A stretch of DNA of 64,000 nt, from NCBI GenBank assembly GCA_963771505.1, contig CAVYTO010000002.1, forward strand, positions 992,001 through 1,056,000. The letters run 5' to 3'. Below the pieces are notes generated by a model that was not told the DNA's origin, did no database searches, and saw nothing but the letters and a program-made list of their open reading frames with translations. Numbering within the stretch: the first letter of the stretch is position 1; every line of letters starts with the position of its first letter. This stretch comes from JAJPHW01 sp963771505. Its GTDB lineage: Bacteria; Acidobacteriota; Terriglobia; Terriglobales; Acidobacteriaceae. Positions 52,816 through 61,647 of the stretch are shown here, piece by piece. A program made the position numbers and the translations under genes.

Positions 52816-52996
52816 CCACGCCTCAATTCTTCAATCGGAGCAGCACGGGGAACGTAAGAACTCTTGCTGGCAATCGAGTGACCAAAGATAGGTGCACTCT
52901 GCGCGTTGCAGTGGTGGGACTTGGGAAAGAGAACCGCTGGAGCAATTGCGAAGAACGGACGGTAACCCGGCAGAGTGCCGCTCCGTCGTCATCTCG

Positions 52997-55042
52997 TCAG
53001 TTTTCGTAATCCGCGCGGTGAATTCCCATTTTTACCAAACGAGACTGAAGCGTCGTCCTCTTTAACCCCAGTCGTGCAGCCGCGCCATGCATCCCGGCAA
53101 TGACCCCGCCGCTTTCTCGCAGCGCCCGCAGAATGTGCTCCCTCTCCATGCAATCAAGGGTGCCTTCGATTGTGGAATTGTCGTCTAAGTTGACCGCTTT
53201 GAGCTGGCCAATCGGCGCGTTCAGAAATTCGCCGTCAGAAAGAATGACCGAACGCTCGATGAAGTTTTCCAGCTCTCTCACGTTGCCAGGCCAGCTCCAT
53301 TTCCCCAGAGCTTCCAGGACTTGCGACGGAATTGTGGTGACACATTTGCGCATCAAACGGGAATATTTCTCTACAAAATAGCGAGTGAGAAGCTCGATGT
53401 CTGCTCCGCGCTCCCGCAGAGAGGGCGTCGTTATGGGGAAGACGTTAAGTCTGTAATAGAGATCGCTGCGAAATTCATGCTCGGCCACGGCGCGAGCCAA
53501 GTCCCGGTTTGTCGCAGCTACGAGCCGAATATTCACGCGAATGGTCCTGGTACCACCCAATCGCTCAAACTCTTGGTCCTGAAGAACTCTAAGAAGCTTG
53601 GGCTGAAGCTCCAGCGGGATGTCGCCTACCTCATCCAAGAACAACGTGCCTTTATCGGCGAGTTCGAGACGCCCGACCTTCTGGCTGACTGCTCCGGTGA
53701 ATGCTCCCTTTTCGTGGCCGAACAATTCGCTTTCTAAGAGGCCGGTCGGGATCGCGGCGCAGTTCAGTTTTATGAAAGGCGCGGCCGAACGGGAACTCAG
53801 GCGATGCAAAGCGCGTGCAATCAATTCTTTACCTGTGCCAGTTTCACCCAGGATCAGGACGGTTGTATAAACCGGGGCGACGATCTTGACCTGATCCAAC
53901 GCTCGCTTCAATACTGGACTCTCCCCGATGATGTCTTGAAAGCCGGGACACGCAGCGAGTCCCGGCACAGGATGCGCTGACTCCCGCTTCGTCTCAGTTT
54001 GGGTGGACACGGTCAGGGTGTTTGACGCGGAATCCAGCCTTAGCGCGAGAAGGTTGGCGATGTGCTCGATAATGGCGATGTCTCGGGGCGAGAACGCCTG
54101 CTCATGTTTACTTCCCAGGTTTAGAACTCCGATAGTGCGTTGCCTGGCGATGAGCGGCACAGAGCAAACAGAGATCAACCCATTGCTCGCCAGGAAAGGG
54201 CCGCCCATACCTGAAGCCTTCAGGTCCTCTCGGCCCAACACCCTGGACTTGCCTGAATGGAACGCAAAGCGCGACAGCGATTTTTCAACGGGCAGCGCCT
54301 CGGCTTTATCCAACAACATCTGCGCAATCGGCGAGCCCACCGAATAAAACTGGAAGGAATGCGAGCTCGGTTCGTGTAAAGCCAGTTGAACGAACTCCGG
54401 TTGCATCGTTTTCCGAATCGCTTCCGACAGATTGGCAAGGAATTGTTCGGTTACTGTGCCAGCACTCAATGCACGGCTGGTGTCGAGGATTAAGTTGATT
54501 CGCTCCTGCTCTTTTCGGAGGATGTCGGCGGCGAGAAGATTCTCTGTGAAGGCGGCCACTATTCTCGCAAACTTTTTCAAGAGATCTACTTCTCTGACGG
54601 TGTACCTGTCCGCACTTTTGCTGGCCACTCCCCAAGCTCCCAACCGACGTTTTTGGCCCGTCAGCGGAAGAATGCAGTAAGAATTGATTCCAAGGCGAGC
54701 CACTTCCTCTTGCCAGAACGGAAACTTCGAGACCTCTTCCGCCCGGGGAGCTACGAATTCCTGCTGGTTTTCCATGCACCAGCCCGCCAAAGTTCCGCTC
54801 ATTGGAATCTCGCGCGCAGGTGGAAAGGGTTCGCCTACCTCCCACAAGTGAAATCGCATCGCATCCCTTTCCGAGTCGTGCAACCCGAACATAAAGGCTT
54901 CGAACGGCACGATCGGGCGCAAGCGCGTGCTCACAGCTACAGCCAAGTCGGGAAGATTGCGTTGGGCATTTGCGGACTCCCACATTTTCATGAGCTCTTC
55001 GTTCAGATTCACATCATTCTGATTGTCACCCCTTGATTCCAT
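52997..55042 (-). CDS. sigma-54-dependent activator with tandem GAF domains
   Basis: A 681-residue regulator from the ATG at 55042 (GAGG 6 bases upstream; an in-frame ATG at 55090 adds 16 non-conserved residues). Two GAF domains (about 25-165 and 195-340), AAA+ domain with Walker A GETGTGKE and sigma-54 contact loop GAFTGA, and a Fis-type C-terminal HTH (AAARLGLKRTTLQSRLVKMG). The layout resembles FhlA/NorR-like activators. Its stop lies 181 bases upstream of the Crp-type gene. Target promoters are unknown. Confidence 0.93.
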   Translation of the reverse strand: MESRGDNQNDVNLNEELMKMWESANAQRNLPDLAVAVSTRLRPIVPFEAFMFGLHDSERDAMRFHLWEVGEPFPPAREIPMSGTLAGWCMENQQEFVAPRAEEVSKFPFWQEEVARLGINSYCILPLTGQKRRLGAWGVASKSADRYTVREVDLLKKFARIVAAFTENLLAADILRKEQERINLILDTSRALSAGTVTEQFLANLSEAIRKTMQPEFVQLALHEPSSHSFQFYSVGSPIAQMLLDKAEALPVEKSLSRFAFHSGKSRVLGREDLKASGMGGPFLASNGLISVCSVPLIARQRTIGVLNLGSKHEQAFSPRDIAIIEHIANLLALRLDSASNTLTVSTQTETKRESAHPVPGLAACPGFQDIIGESPVLKRALDQVKIVAPVYTTVLILGETGTGKELIARALHRLSSRSAAPFIKLNCAAIPTGLLESELFGHEKGAFTGAVSQKVGRLELADKGTLFLDEVGDIPLELQPKLLRVLQDQEFERLGGTRTIRVNIRLVAATNRDLARAVAEHEFRSDLYYRLNVFPITTPSLRERGADIELLTRYFVEKYSRLMRKCVTTIPSQVLEALGKWSWPGNVRELENFIERSVILSDGEFLNAPIGQLKAVNLDDNSTIEGTLDCMEREHILRALRESGGVIAGMHGAAARLGLKRTTLQSRLVKMGIHRADYEN

Positions 55043-55450
55043 CAATTGCCTCTTTTCCGTCCAATCCGCAGGTTGACAGGACCGCGGCATTCGGCCTGAA
55101 TACCGCGCGTGACGGAAAGAGGAACTGTTTTAGAAAAGGTGGGCGAGATCAGGCCGCACCATTTCAAGTTGCGTACATTTCTGGCTCGGAAACTTGATCG
55201 AAAAAGAAGTGATGATCTAAGGTTAGATTTGAGTCGATCGCGAAGATGTCGAGTTGTAACGTTGAAGCGCAGGCCAGAACACTGCTGCACAGATCCTGCT
55301 GTTCTACCCCCGCCGGCACACCCTAACGCGCCAGCTTACTGATTACGGGTCATGATACCGGGATTCTGCGTGAAAGCAAGTACTTTTTAGAGAACATTTG
55401 AAGATCGTTCCCAAAGTGGGCCGCTACTGTCCCGCCATTAGTCCGCTAAG
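55043..55450. other. 400-base intergenic region
   Basis: Divergent promoter region between the sigma-54 activator (minus) and the small MARGWESKS protein (plus). No gene, tRNA or strong repeat was seen; only the activator's ribosome-binding site and AT-rich stretches near 55370-55400 stand out. Confidence 0.5.
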
Positions 55451-55462
55451 ATGGTTCCCAGC

Positions 55463-55744
55463 ATGGCTCGCGGATGGGAAAGCAAGTCGATTGAAGATCA
55501 ACAGTCTGAAGCTGCGGCCGACCGAAGCCAATCGCGGATACGGCTGACTCCACTCGAAATCCAAATCGAGACCAAGCGCAAGAATCTGGAACTCTCACGG
55601 TTGAGTGTCGAGCAAGAGTTAGCCAAAGCTCGCCACCCACGCCATCGCGAAATGTTACAGAATGCTTTACGTGATCTGGAAAATCGACTGAAAAAACTGA
55701 ACGAGTCCAACCGTGAATCCACGCGCGCCCCTGAGCGTGAGTAG
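55463..55744 (+). CDS. conserved small coiled-coil protein (MARGWESKS family)
   Basis: A 93-residue, highly charged protein. MARGWESKSIEDQQ is a start I recall from acidobacterial hypothetical proteins, so ATG 55463 is preferred over 55451. The remainder is helical and coiled-coil-like (RKNLELSRLSVEQELAKA, MLQNALRDLENRLKKL). No function assigned. It lies 48 bases ahead of purS. Confidence 0.65.
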   Translation: MARGWESKSIEDQQSEAAADRSQSRIRLTPLEIQIETKRKNLELSRLSVEQELAKARHPRHREMLQNALRDLENRLKKLNESNRESTRAPERE

Positions 55745-55791
55745 AACGCACATCGAATGCAGACTTTCTCCTCACGTATAATCAGTAGCAA

Positions 55792-56037
55792 ATGAAAGCC
55801 TACGTATACGTGTCGTTGAAAAAGACCGTTCTGGATCCCCAGGGCAAGACCATCCACGGGGCCTTACAGAAAATGGGCTACAAAGGGTTGGACGGGGTAC
55901 GCCAAGGCAAATACTTCGAGTTGGACCTGGCGAGTGGCCTTAATCGCAGCGATGCCGAAGCCGAGGTTGGCCGAATTGCCCGTGAAGTGTTGACGAATCC
56001 GGTAATCGAAGAATTCCGATACTCCCTCGAAGACTGA
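55792..56037 (+). CDS. purS: phosphoribosylformylglycinamidine synthase subunit PurS
   Basis: An 81-residue cytosolic protein, the standard PurS length. The MKAYVYVSLKKTVLDPQGKT start, GYKGLDGVRQGKYFEL and VIEEFRYSLE end match the family. PurS bridges PurL and PurQ in FGAM synthesis. Here it is separated from purL and purQ and placed 25 bases upstream of glmS, which also uses glutamine amide. Confidence 0.93.
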   Translation: MKAYVYVSLKKTVLDPQGKTIHGALQKMGYKGLDGVRQGKYFELDLASGLNRSDAEAEVGRIAREVLTNPVIEEFRYSLED

Positions 56038-56062
56038 CCGCTGGACAGGAGCAAATCTTCAT

Positions 56063-57937
56063 ATGTGCGGCATTGTGGGCTACGTAGGTAAAAAATCCGT
56101 CGTGCCGGTCATCATAGAAGGCCTGCGAAAGCTCGAATATCGCGGTTACGACTCCGCCGGGATCGCGGTTTGTGGCAATGGCGAGGGCCTTCAGGTGCGC
56201 CGCGCCGAGGGCAAGCTCAGGAATCTCGACGAAGTCATTCGGCAGCATCCCCTGGATGGAACTTACGGCATCGGACACACCCGCTGGGCCACCCACGGCC
56301 GCCCCAGCGAGGAGAACGCGCACCCATTACGCGACTGCAGCGGGCGGATTGTCGTCGTCCACAACGGTATTGTCGAAAACTACATCGCCCTGAAAAAGCA
56401 GTTGATCGAAGAAGGGCATAAGTTCCTCACCGAGACCGATACAGAAGTCATAGCTCACCTGGTCGAAAAGTTTTATTTCAAGAATCCGGATGGCGGCCGC
56501 CCGCCGCTCGAAGAAGCGGTTCGCAAGACGGTAAAAATGCTGACCGGAGTTTTTGCGCTCAGCGTTATTGCCGTCGATGAACCGAACAAGATCGTGGCCG
56601 CGCGCAACGGCCCTCCTGCCGTGATCGGTTTGGGAAATGACGAATATTTTGTTGCTTCGGACGTCCCCGCCATTCTCTACCACACTCGCGACCTTTTTTT
56701 CCTGGGAGATGGCGACCTGGCTGTCATCACGCCGGCTGGTGTGAAGCTCACGGATTTTGACGGCCACCCCGTGCATCGCGAGGTGCAGCATGTGACTTGG
56801 GATCCCATCATGGCGGAAAAGGGCGGCTTTAAGCACTTCATGCTCAAGGAGATTTACGAGCAGCCCCGCGCGGTCCGCGACACCACCCTGGGCCGCATTT
56901 CGCAGGAAACCGGTCAGGTATTCCTCGAGCAAATGCACATCACGGAAGCCGAATTCAAAGCGGCCAGAAAGATCAACATCGAAGCGTGCGGCACCAGTTG
57001 GCATGCGGGCCAGGCGGGGAAATTCATGATTGAAAGTCTGGCCCGCGTTCCCGTCGAGGTCGACTATGCCAGCGAGTGGCGATATCGCGATCCTATTGTG
57101 AGCGCAGACGAGATTACGCTAGTCATTTCTCAGTCGGGTGAAACCGCGGACACGATCGCCGCACAGCGCGAAGCTAAGGCTAAAGGCTCAAAGACTCTCG
57201 CAATCTGCAATGTTGTCGGCTCGATGATTACCCGTGAAGCCGCAGGCACCATCTATACCCACGCTGGTCCGGAGATCGGCGTTGCGTCGACCAAAGCCTT
57301 CACCGCTCAGCTGACCGCTCTTTATCTCTTCTCTCTGTATCTGGCCCAAATTCGCGGGGTAATGGATGGCCCAACAGCTATAGAAGCGGTTCACGAACTG
57401 ACTCGCCTGCCCGGGAAACTCGAACAGCTTCTCACTCGCGACGAACAATGCGAAGACCTGGCAAAGCTTTACGGACGGGCTCAGGACTTTCTCTTCCTTG
57501 GCCGGGGAATTCACTACCCGATCGCTTTGGAAGGCGCTCTCAAGCTGAAAGAAATTTCTTACATCCACGCCGAAGGCTATCCTGCGGGCGAAATGAAGCA
57601 CGGGCCGAACGCACTGATAGACGAAAATCTTCCCGTTGTGATCATCGCCACTCGCGATCCCAAGAGCGAACTGTCCATGATCCGCTACGAAAAGACGATG
57701 TCGAACCTCAAAGAAGTGAAAGCGCGATCTGGAAAGGTCATCGCGCTGGCAACCGAAGGCGATGAGGAAATGAAAGACGCGGCAGATCACGTGCTCTATG
57801 TTCCAGCCGCCCCGGAAGAGCTGTCGCCCATCCTGGAAATTGTGCCGCTACAATTACTCGCTTACCACATCGCAGTTCGCCGGGGTTGCGATGTTGACCA
57901 GCCTCGCAATCTAGCCAAGTCGGTAACGGTCGAGTAG
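56063..57937 (+). CDS. glmS: glutamine-fructose-6-phosphate aminotransferase
   Basis: A 624-residue cytosolic enzyme making glucosamine-6-phosphate for peptidoglycan and lipid A. MCGIVGYVG gives the catalytic Cys after Met removal (class II glutaminase domain, about 2-230); two SIS domains follow (SQSGETADT at about 360 and the LGRGIHYPIALEGALKLKEISY segment); the end PRNLAKSVTVE is canonical. Slightly longer than the usual 608-612 residues. Likely co-transcribed with purS. No glmS ribozyme is apparent upstream. Confidence 0.97.
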   Translation: MCGIVGYVGKKSVVPVIIEGLRKLEYRGYDSAGIAVCGNGEGLQVRRAEGKLRNLDEVIRQHPLDGTYGIGHTRWATHGRPSEENAHPLRDCSGRIVVVHNGIVENYIALKKQLIEEGHKFLTETDTEVIAHLVEKFYFKNPDGGRPPLEEAVRKTVKMLTGVFALSVIAVDEPNKIVAARNGPPAVIGLGNDEYFVASDVPAILYHTRDLFFLGDGDLAVITPAGVKLTDFDGHPVHREVQHVTWDPIMAEKGGFKHFMLKEIYEQPRAVRDTTLGRISQETGQVFLEQMHITEAEFKAARKINIEACGTSWHAGQAGKFMIESLARVPVEVDYASEWRYRDPIVSADEITLVISQSGETADTIAAQREAKAKGSKTLAICNVVGSMITREAAGTIYTHAGPEIGVASTKAFTAQLTALYLFSLYLAQIRGVMDGPTAIEAVHELTRLPGKLEQLLTRDEQCEDLAKLYGRAQDFLFLGRGIHYPIALEGALKLKEISYIHAEGYPAGEMKHGPNALIDENLPVVIIATRDPKSELSMIRYEKTMSNLKEVKARSGKVIALATEGDEEMKDAADHVLYVPAAPEELSPILEIVPLQLLAYHIAVRRGCDVDQPRNLAKSVTVE

Positions 57938-57940
57938 TTT

Positions 57941-58936
57941 TCATGGGAGGGCGACTGCTGCTCTCTCGCTTTCCATCCCCTTGCGACGATCGCGCCAGCG
58001 CAGCACCGGACGCTCAACGAAATAATATGAAAGGGCTGCCGCGGCAAGTGCGAACAGCACGAAGTATCCGTGCTGCAACCCGGGATCGGCGCAAAAAGGT
58101 TGCTGCCAGAGGTAAAGGCTGTAGCTGACTTTCCCCAGCCAAACCACTGGTCCCCAGTTGAGAAGCCGGTAGGGATGCGCAATCACGTGCAAAAGAATGC
58201 CGCTCAGTGAAGCGTAAAAAACGGGTTGTAAGCAAAATGTCATGAACAGTGTCTTGCTTGCAGTGTTTGCCGCGAACAAAGGAATTACGACTATCGCAAT
58301 CACCATGACCAGCGCCGGCAGCGCTGAAATCCTTGGAAGTCGGGGCAGCAAAATCGCCACAAGGCAGCCGAATGCAAGATTACTCGCTGCCCAAGGGTAC
58401 GCTCCGACATTGCCTCCGGGCATTTTCAGGAAATAAAGGGCCGCCTGCACGACGGGCGTGAGCAGGATTACCGCAAGCAATAAGCCAATCCGGTGGACGT
58501 ACCATTTCTTGAGGACGCTCGGCCAGATCAAGTAAAACTGCTCCTCGACGCCCAACGACCAGAGATGCCCGAAAATCCACGGGCGAGCAGCGTCGAAATT
58601 GGCAAGGTAAAAAAATGCCGCCGCCAGATGGAAGGTTCCGATTTCCCGCCAGTAAAAAATTGCCGCGACCATTACGAAGACGAGGGCCGCGGGAAATATC
58701 CGGCTAGCCCTGCGCATATAAAAATTGCTGAGGCTGATCGTTTTGCTGGACTGCTGTTCTTCAACTAAGAGCCGGGTGATCAAGAACCCGGAAATCACAA
58801 AGAAAACCTGCACGCCGACGATGTTGTAAGTACCCCAAAGGATATGTGGAGCGTGTCCGCTCTTGCCCATGTGGCCGAAGACCACGAGAAGGATGGAGAT
58901 GGCCCGCAGTCCATCAAGCGAGGGAATACGCTTCAC
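57941..58936 (-). CDS. acyltransferase 3-family membrane protein
   Basis: A 331-residue polytopic inner-membrane protein. RIPSLDGLRAISILLVVFGH is the N-terminal signature with the catalytic-region His; about ten hydrophobic helices follow (WSLGVEEQFYLIWP motif at about 126-139). It O-acetylates or acylates surface polysaccharides or lipids. Converges on glmS, with 3 bases between their ends. Confidence 0.9.
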   Translation of the reverse strand: MKRIPSLDGLRAISILLVVFGHMGKSGHAPHILWGTYNIVGVQVFFVISGFLITRLLVEEQQSSKTISLSNFYMRRASRIFPAALVFVMVAAIFYWREIGTFHLAAAFFYLANFDAARPWIFGHLWSLGVEEQFYLIWPSVLKKWYVHRIGLLLAVILLTPVVQAALYFLKMPGGNVGAYPWAASNLAFGCLVAILLPRLPRISALPALVMVIAIVVIPLFAANTASKTLFMTFCLQPVFYASLSGILLHVIAHPYRLLNWGPVVWLGKVSYSLYLWQQPFCADPGLQHGYFVLFALAAAALSYYFVERPVLRWRDRRKGMESERAAVALP

Positions 58937-58985
58937 CGAAACATGCTATCAGTGAGCGGGCGAATGGGGCGAAGTGAACTCCACT

Positions 58986-59702
58986 TCAATCATATTTTTC
59001 GTAGCGAATCGCTTTGCGGTCCCAACCGAAGCTTTTCAACAGCTCGCGATTGGCTTTGACCATTTTGTCGAGTCCGCAGACAAATGCATGCATATCGTCG
59101 CGTCCCTCGGCGATGGTTGGAACGTGGTCCTGCACATATCCCCGCAAACCATGCCAGCTTGCATCTGCACGACTTAGCGTAGGCAGGTAATGAAAAGATG
59201 AATGCGCGGATGCCAACGACAAGAATTCGTCGTGATAGTAAATATCCTTTTCCGTCCGGTTGCCGAACAGCAGGGTCAGTGTTTTCCCTTGATGTCGCCT
59301 CTCATCTGCGAAAAGCCATTGCAACATAGATCGGAATGGCGCAATGCCAGTGCCGGTTGCGATGAACAATGTGTCTCTAGCCGGAGGGCGCAAGATGAAA
59401 TCGCCGAAGGGCCCCTGCCACTGAATCTCTCCACCCTCGGCTAGATCGCAGAGATAGTTCGACATGAACCCACCTTCCACCCGGTTCAAACACAACGCGA
59501 ACCGATTGCTTTCACCCGGTGCGGACGCAATCGAATATGCGCGTGTAATTTCTTGGTCGTCTTTCTCGTGTTTCAGCGAAAGCCACTGCCCGGCCACGAA
59601 TCCGAAACGAGCCATTCCCTTTGCCTCAAACTCAAGATGCCGCGTGTAATCGGACAACGCAATCGACCGGACCAGTCGGGCGGTGTGGGTTTGAAAAACC
59701 AT
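58986..59702 (-). CDS. ferredoxin-NADP+ reductase-like flavoprotein
   Basis: A 238-residue oxidoreductase. FAD-binding RAYSIASAP (about 54-62) and NAD(P)-binding IATGTGIAPFRSM (about 113-125) are clear, and the C-terminal VCGLDKMV and FGWDRKAIRYEKYD fit the FNR family. Transfers electrons between NADPH and a ferredoxin or flavodoxin. Monocistronic; 50 bases lie between it and the acyltransferase gene. Confidence 0.88.
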   Translation of the reverse strand: MVFQTHTARLVRSIALSDYTRHLEFEAKGMARFGFVAGQWLSLKHEKDDQEITRAYSIASAPGESNRFALCLNRVEGGFMSNYLCDLAEGGEIQWQGPFGDFILRPPARDTLFIATGTGIAPFRSMLQWLFADERRHQGKTLTLLFGNRTEKDIYYHDEFLSLASAHSSFHYLPTLSRADASWHGLRGYVQDHVPTIAEGRDDMHAFVCGLDKMVKANRELLKSFGWDRKAIRYEKYD

Positions 59703-59728
59703 CTAGACCGATTTTAATTGAAAGCCTG

Positions 59729-59744
59729 TGGCACTAACTTGGCA
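59729..59744 (+). promoter_or_regulatory. candidate sigma-54 promoter
   Basis: TGGCAC-N5-TGGCA with GG and GC separated by ten bases, close to the TGGCACG-N4-TTGCW consensus (one mismatch in the -12 part). It lies about 66 bases upstream of the ATG at 59810. The sigma-54 activator gene at 52997 is 5 kb away. Confidence 0.35.
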
Positions 59745-59809
59745 TTACAGCCGTAATCTTGCCGTGAACGCTTTCTGCCTGCAAACTAAGTTTGCTTTCG
59801 AACTTCTGC

Positions 59810-60523
59810 ATGACAATCCTGGCGAAATCCCTGCGTCTGCTCGGTGGCTGCTTAATGCTTCTGCTCGGTGCCCTGTATCTTGCGTTCTCCATGAAGGCAT
59901 GGACGCCGTTTTGGCAGGCGCGCGAGCGAGCAACAGTTTCTGTACATGCAGCTTCGCCCAATGCGCTTGCGCTCGGCCCTGAACTCAGCAAAGCCGCCAC
60001 CATAAAAACTTACGGGCCACTTGCAACCGCGGCACAAGCAGCTGCGGATCGCGAAGCTAAAACGAATGCTGAACTAGCCCTTGCCCTTGGTTCGGACAAC
60101 GAACCTGGCGCCGCACCCCCCGTTTCCAGCGGCCCTATCTCAACAGCGGATCGAGTGGCCGGCATTCCTGCGGATGCGCCCGTGCACCTTATTCACCGGA
60201 CTTTTTCGCTGAACGACCGTCGGGGCTTTGCTTTCACCGTTCCAGCTCATACGCTTCATCCGAAGCTCAGCGGCTCTTTCCACACGACAAACGGCTCGCC
60301 AACCGATCTGCTCTTGATGAACGACTCACAGTACGCCGATTTCATTCGCGGAAGAAATATCGATGCCGTCCGGTCGCAAGGCGGCAGCGCGTCATCGTCA
60401 ATCGGATGGGAGCTGCCAGCGACGATTCTCGATCCGCAAAAATATCACCTGGTATTTTTCAACGCAGCCGGGGATTCCAGTCCCTTCGAGATCAGCGCCG
60501 ACCTCGTCGTCACGTTCAATTAG
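59810..60523 (+). CDS. single-pass membrane or exported hypothetical protein
   Basis: A 237-residue protein: N-terminal hydrophobic segment (about 8-28, LLGGCLMLLLGALYLAFSM), an Ala-rich linker (about 60-105), and a C-terminal all-beta-looking domain (FAFTVPAHTLHPKLSGSFHT ... DLVVTFN). ATG 59810 is preferred to TTG 59792. No family recognised. It is preceded by the candidate sigma-54 promoter. Confidence 0.55.
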   Translation: MTILAKSLRLLGGCLMLLLGALYLAFSMKAWTPFWQARERATVSVHAASPNALALGPELSKAATIKTYGPLATAAQAAADREAKTNAELALALGSDNEPGAAPPVSSGPISTADRVAGIPADAPVHLIHRTFSLNDRRGFAFTVPAHTLHPKLSGSFHTTNGSPTDLLLMNDSQYADFIRGRNIDAVRSQGGSASSSIGWELPATILDPQKYHLVFFNAAGDSSPFEISADLVVTFN

Positions 60524-60573
60524 CTCGGCACGGCCTCATCGACGAGCCTATTTTACGATCTTCAGCGTCAACA

Positions 60574-60966
60574 CTAGAACGTCTCAATCTTAACGCCCAG
60601 TCCGGAAGCGGCTCGCAATCCCGTGTCTCGCGTGGCGAGTGTGGCTCCGAGTTTCTTTGCCAGCACAAGGTAGGCGGCGTCATAAGCCGACCAATTATTG
60701 CGGAGCTTCCATACTTCCGGAAGAAACATGTCATGCGGATAGCGGGCGACGCGAAGGTTTTGCAGGTCCTCGATTGCCTGGGTCGCCCGCTGTTCGGAAA
60801 CTGAAGCCTGCCGCACGAGCCGACGCAGCACTTGCGCAACTTCCAAATCCAGAAGGTGCGGAGCGTGAAGAGATTCGCCGCGAGAATAAATCCAGTCCTC
60901 TATTCGCCGTCCGTCGTCCGTTTGCAGAAGCCAGTCGACGGCGGCGGATGCGTCCAGAACGATCAC
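60574..60966 (-). CDS. PIN-domain toxin (VapC-like)
   Basis: A 130-residue ribonuclease-toxin. Acidic residues of the PIN site are present: VLDASAAV (Asp5), DLEVAQ (Glu), YDAAYL (Asp) and LATRDTG (Asp). It cleaves RNA, typically tRNA. Its ATG overlaps the antitoxin stop by four bases, the usual VapBC arrangement. Confidence 0.9.
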   Translation of the reverse strand: MIVLDASAAVDWLLQTDDGRRIEDWIYSRGESLHAPHLLDLEVAQVLRRLVRQASVSEQRATQAIEDLQNLRVARYPHDMFLPEVWKLRNNWSAYDAAYLVLAKKLGATLATRDTGLRAASGLGVKIETF

Positions 60967-61205
60967 AGACGGCCGTCTCGCTCCGACCGAGCCTCCCGCA
61001 CCAGGCGAGCGGCATCGAGCGACGCCGTCACCGGCTTTCGTGTCTGCAAGCGGATGCGAAACTCAGCCAGCGTGGGACGCTCCGCCGCTTCTTTGATTTC
61101 CATAAGCAAATAATCCGAAAGTGACATTCCCGCCATAGCAGCTCGCGATTTGAGACTGCGATGCAACGAATCGGGGACATTGCGCAGCTGAATCATTTTA
61201 GACAT
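60963..61205 (-). CDS. VapB/FitA-like ribbon-helix-helix antitoxin
   Basis: An 80-residue protein with an N-terminal ribbon-helix-helix (MIQLRNVPDSLHRSLKSRAAMAGMSLSDYLLMEI) and a charged C-terminal tail that should wrap the toxin. It precedes the PIN toxin with an ATGA overlap and likely autoregulates the pair. Confidence 0.88.
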   Translation of the reverse strand: MSKMIQLRNVPDSLHRSLKSRAAMAGMSLSDYLLMEIKEAAERPTLAEFRIRLQTRKPVTASLDAARLVREARSERDGRL

Positions 61206-61534
61206 GTGTTCAGCATATTTTCATGTGCAACACATGTCAAGACGATCACCCAGGCGCGCGCGATGGAATGGCAAGGTACCGGGGAAGGAAAAGATTCTGT
61301 ATGGGTATGCCGGGCCGCCACCCTACTCCGGCGCTTCTTCTGACATATCTTCCGGCCAGCGACGGGAACCGTGCAGCACGCGCAAAATTCTTACCGCTTT
61401 GCCGAATTGTCCAGCCGACGCATCGCGACCCCGCCATGATCACCGCTTCAGGCCGGTAGTCGAGCCGACATCTTCAGCTCGCCCCCCCTGCGATCAAATC
61501 TCGCAACTTCTCCTAACCTAACGTCATCTAAACA
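61206..61534. other. intergenic region with a decayed toxin-like tail (minus strand)
   Basis: The minus strand from about 61455 to 61325 reads KAVRILRVLHGSRRWPE in one frame and VIMAGSRCVG in another, the look of a RelE/ParE C-terminus broken by frameshifts and stops. No start codon or full domain remains. The rest holds no gene. Confidence 0.3.
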
Positions 61535-61563
61535 TTGACAACGATACGCTCAGGTCTTAGGAT
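61535..61563 (+). promoter_or_regulatory. sigma-70 promoter of dnaK
   Basis: TTGACA (61535-61540), 17-base spacer, TAGGAT (61558-61563); 84 bases before the dnaK ATG. A 7-base inverted repeat, TAAGTGC-N12-GCACTTA, at 61580-61605 overlaps the probable transcribed leader and could be an operator or hairpin. It is not the CIRCE element. Confidence 0.7.
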
Positions 61564-61647
61564 AGTCCTCAGCGCAATCTAAGTGCAATGATTTAAAAGC
61601 ACTTATGCAGACTTTTTGAGATCAACAGCTACATTAAGGAGCCGCAT

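Noticed and set aside
52383..53009. 208-residue plus-strand frame
   Set aside because: Overlaps the Crp-type gene in antisense and has no family features.
61580..61605. Possible CIRCE element
   Set aside because: The arms TAAGTGC/GCACTTA are not the TTAGCACTC/GAGTGCTAA consensus and the spacer is 12 rather than 9.
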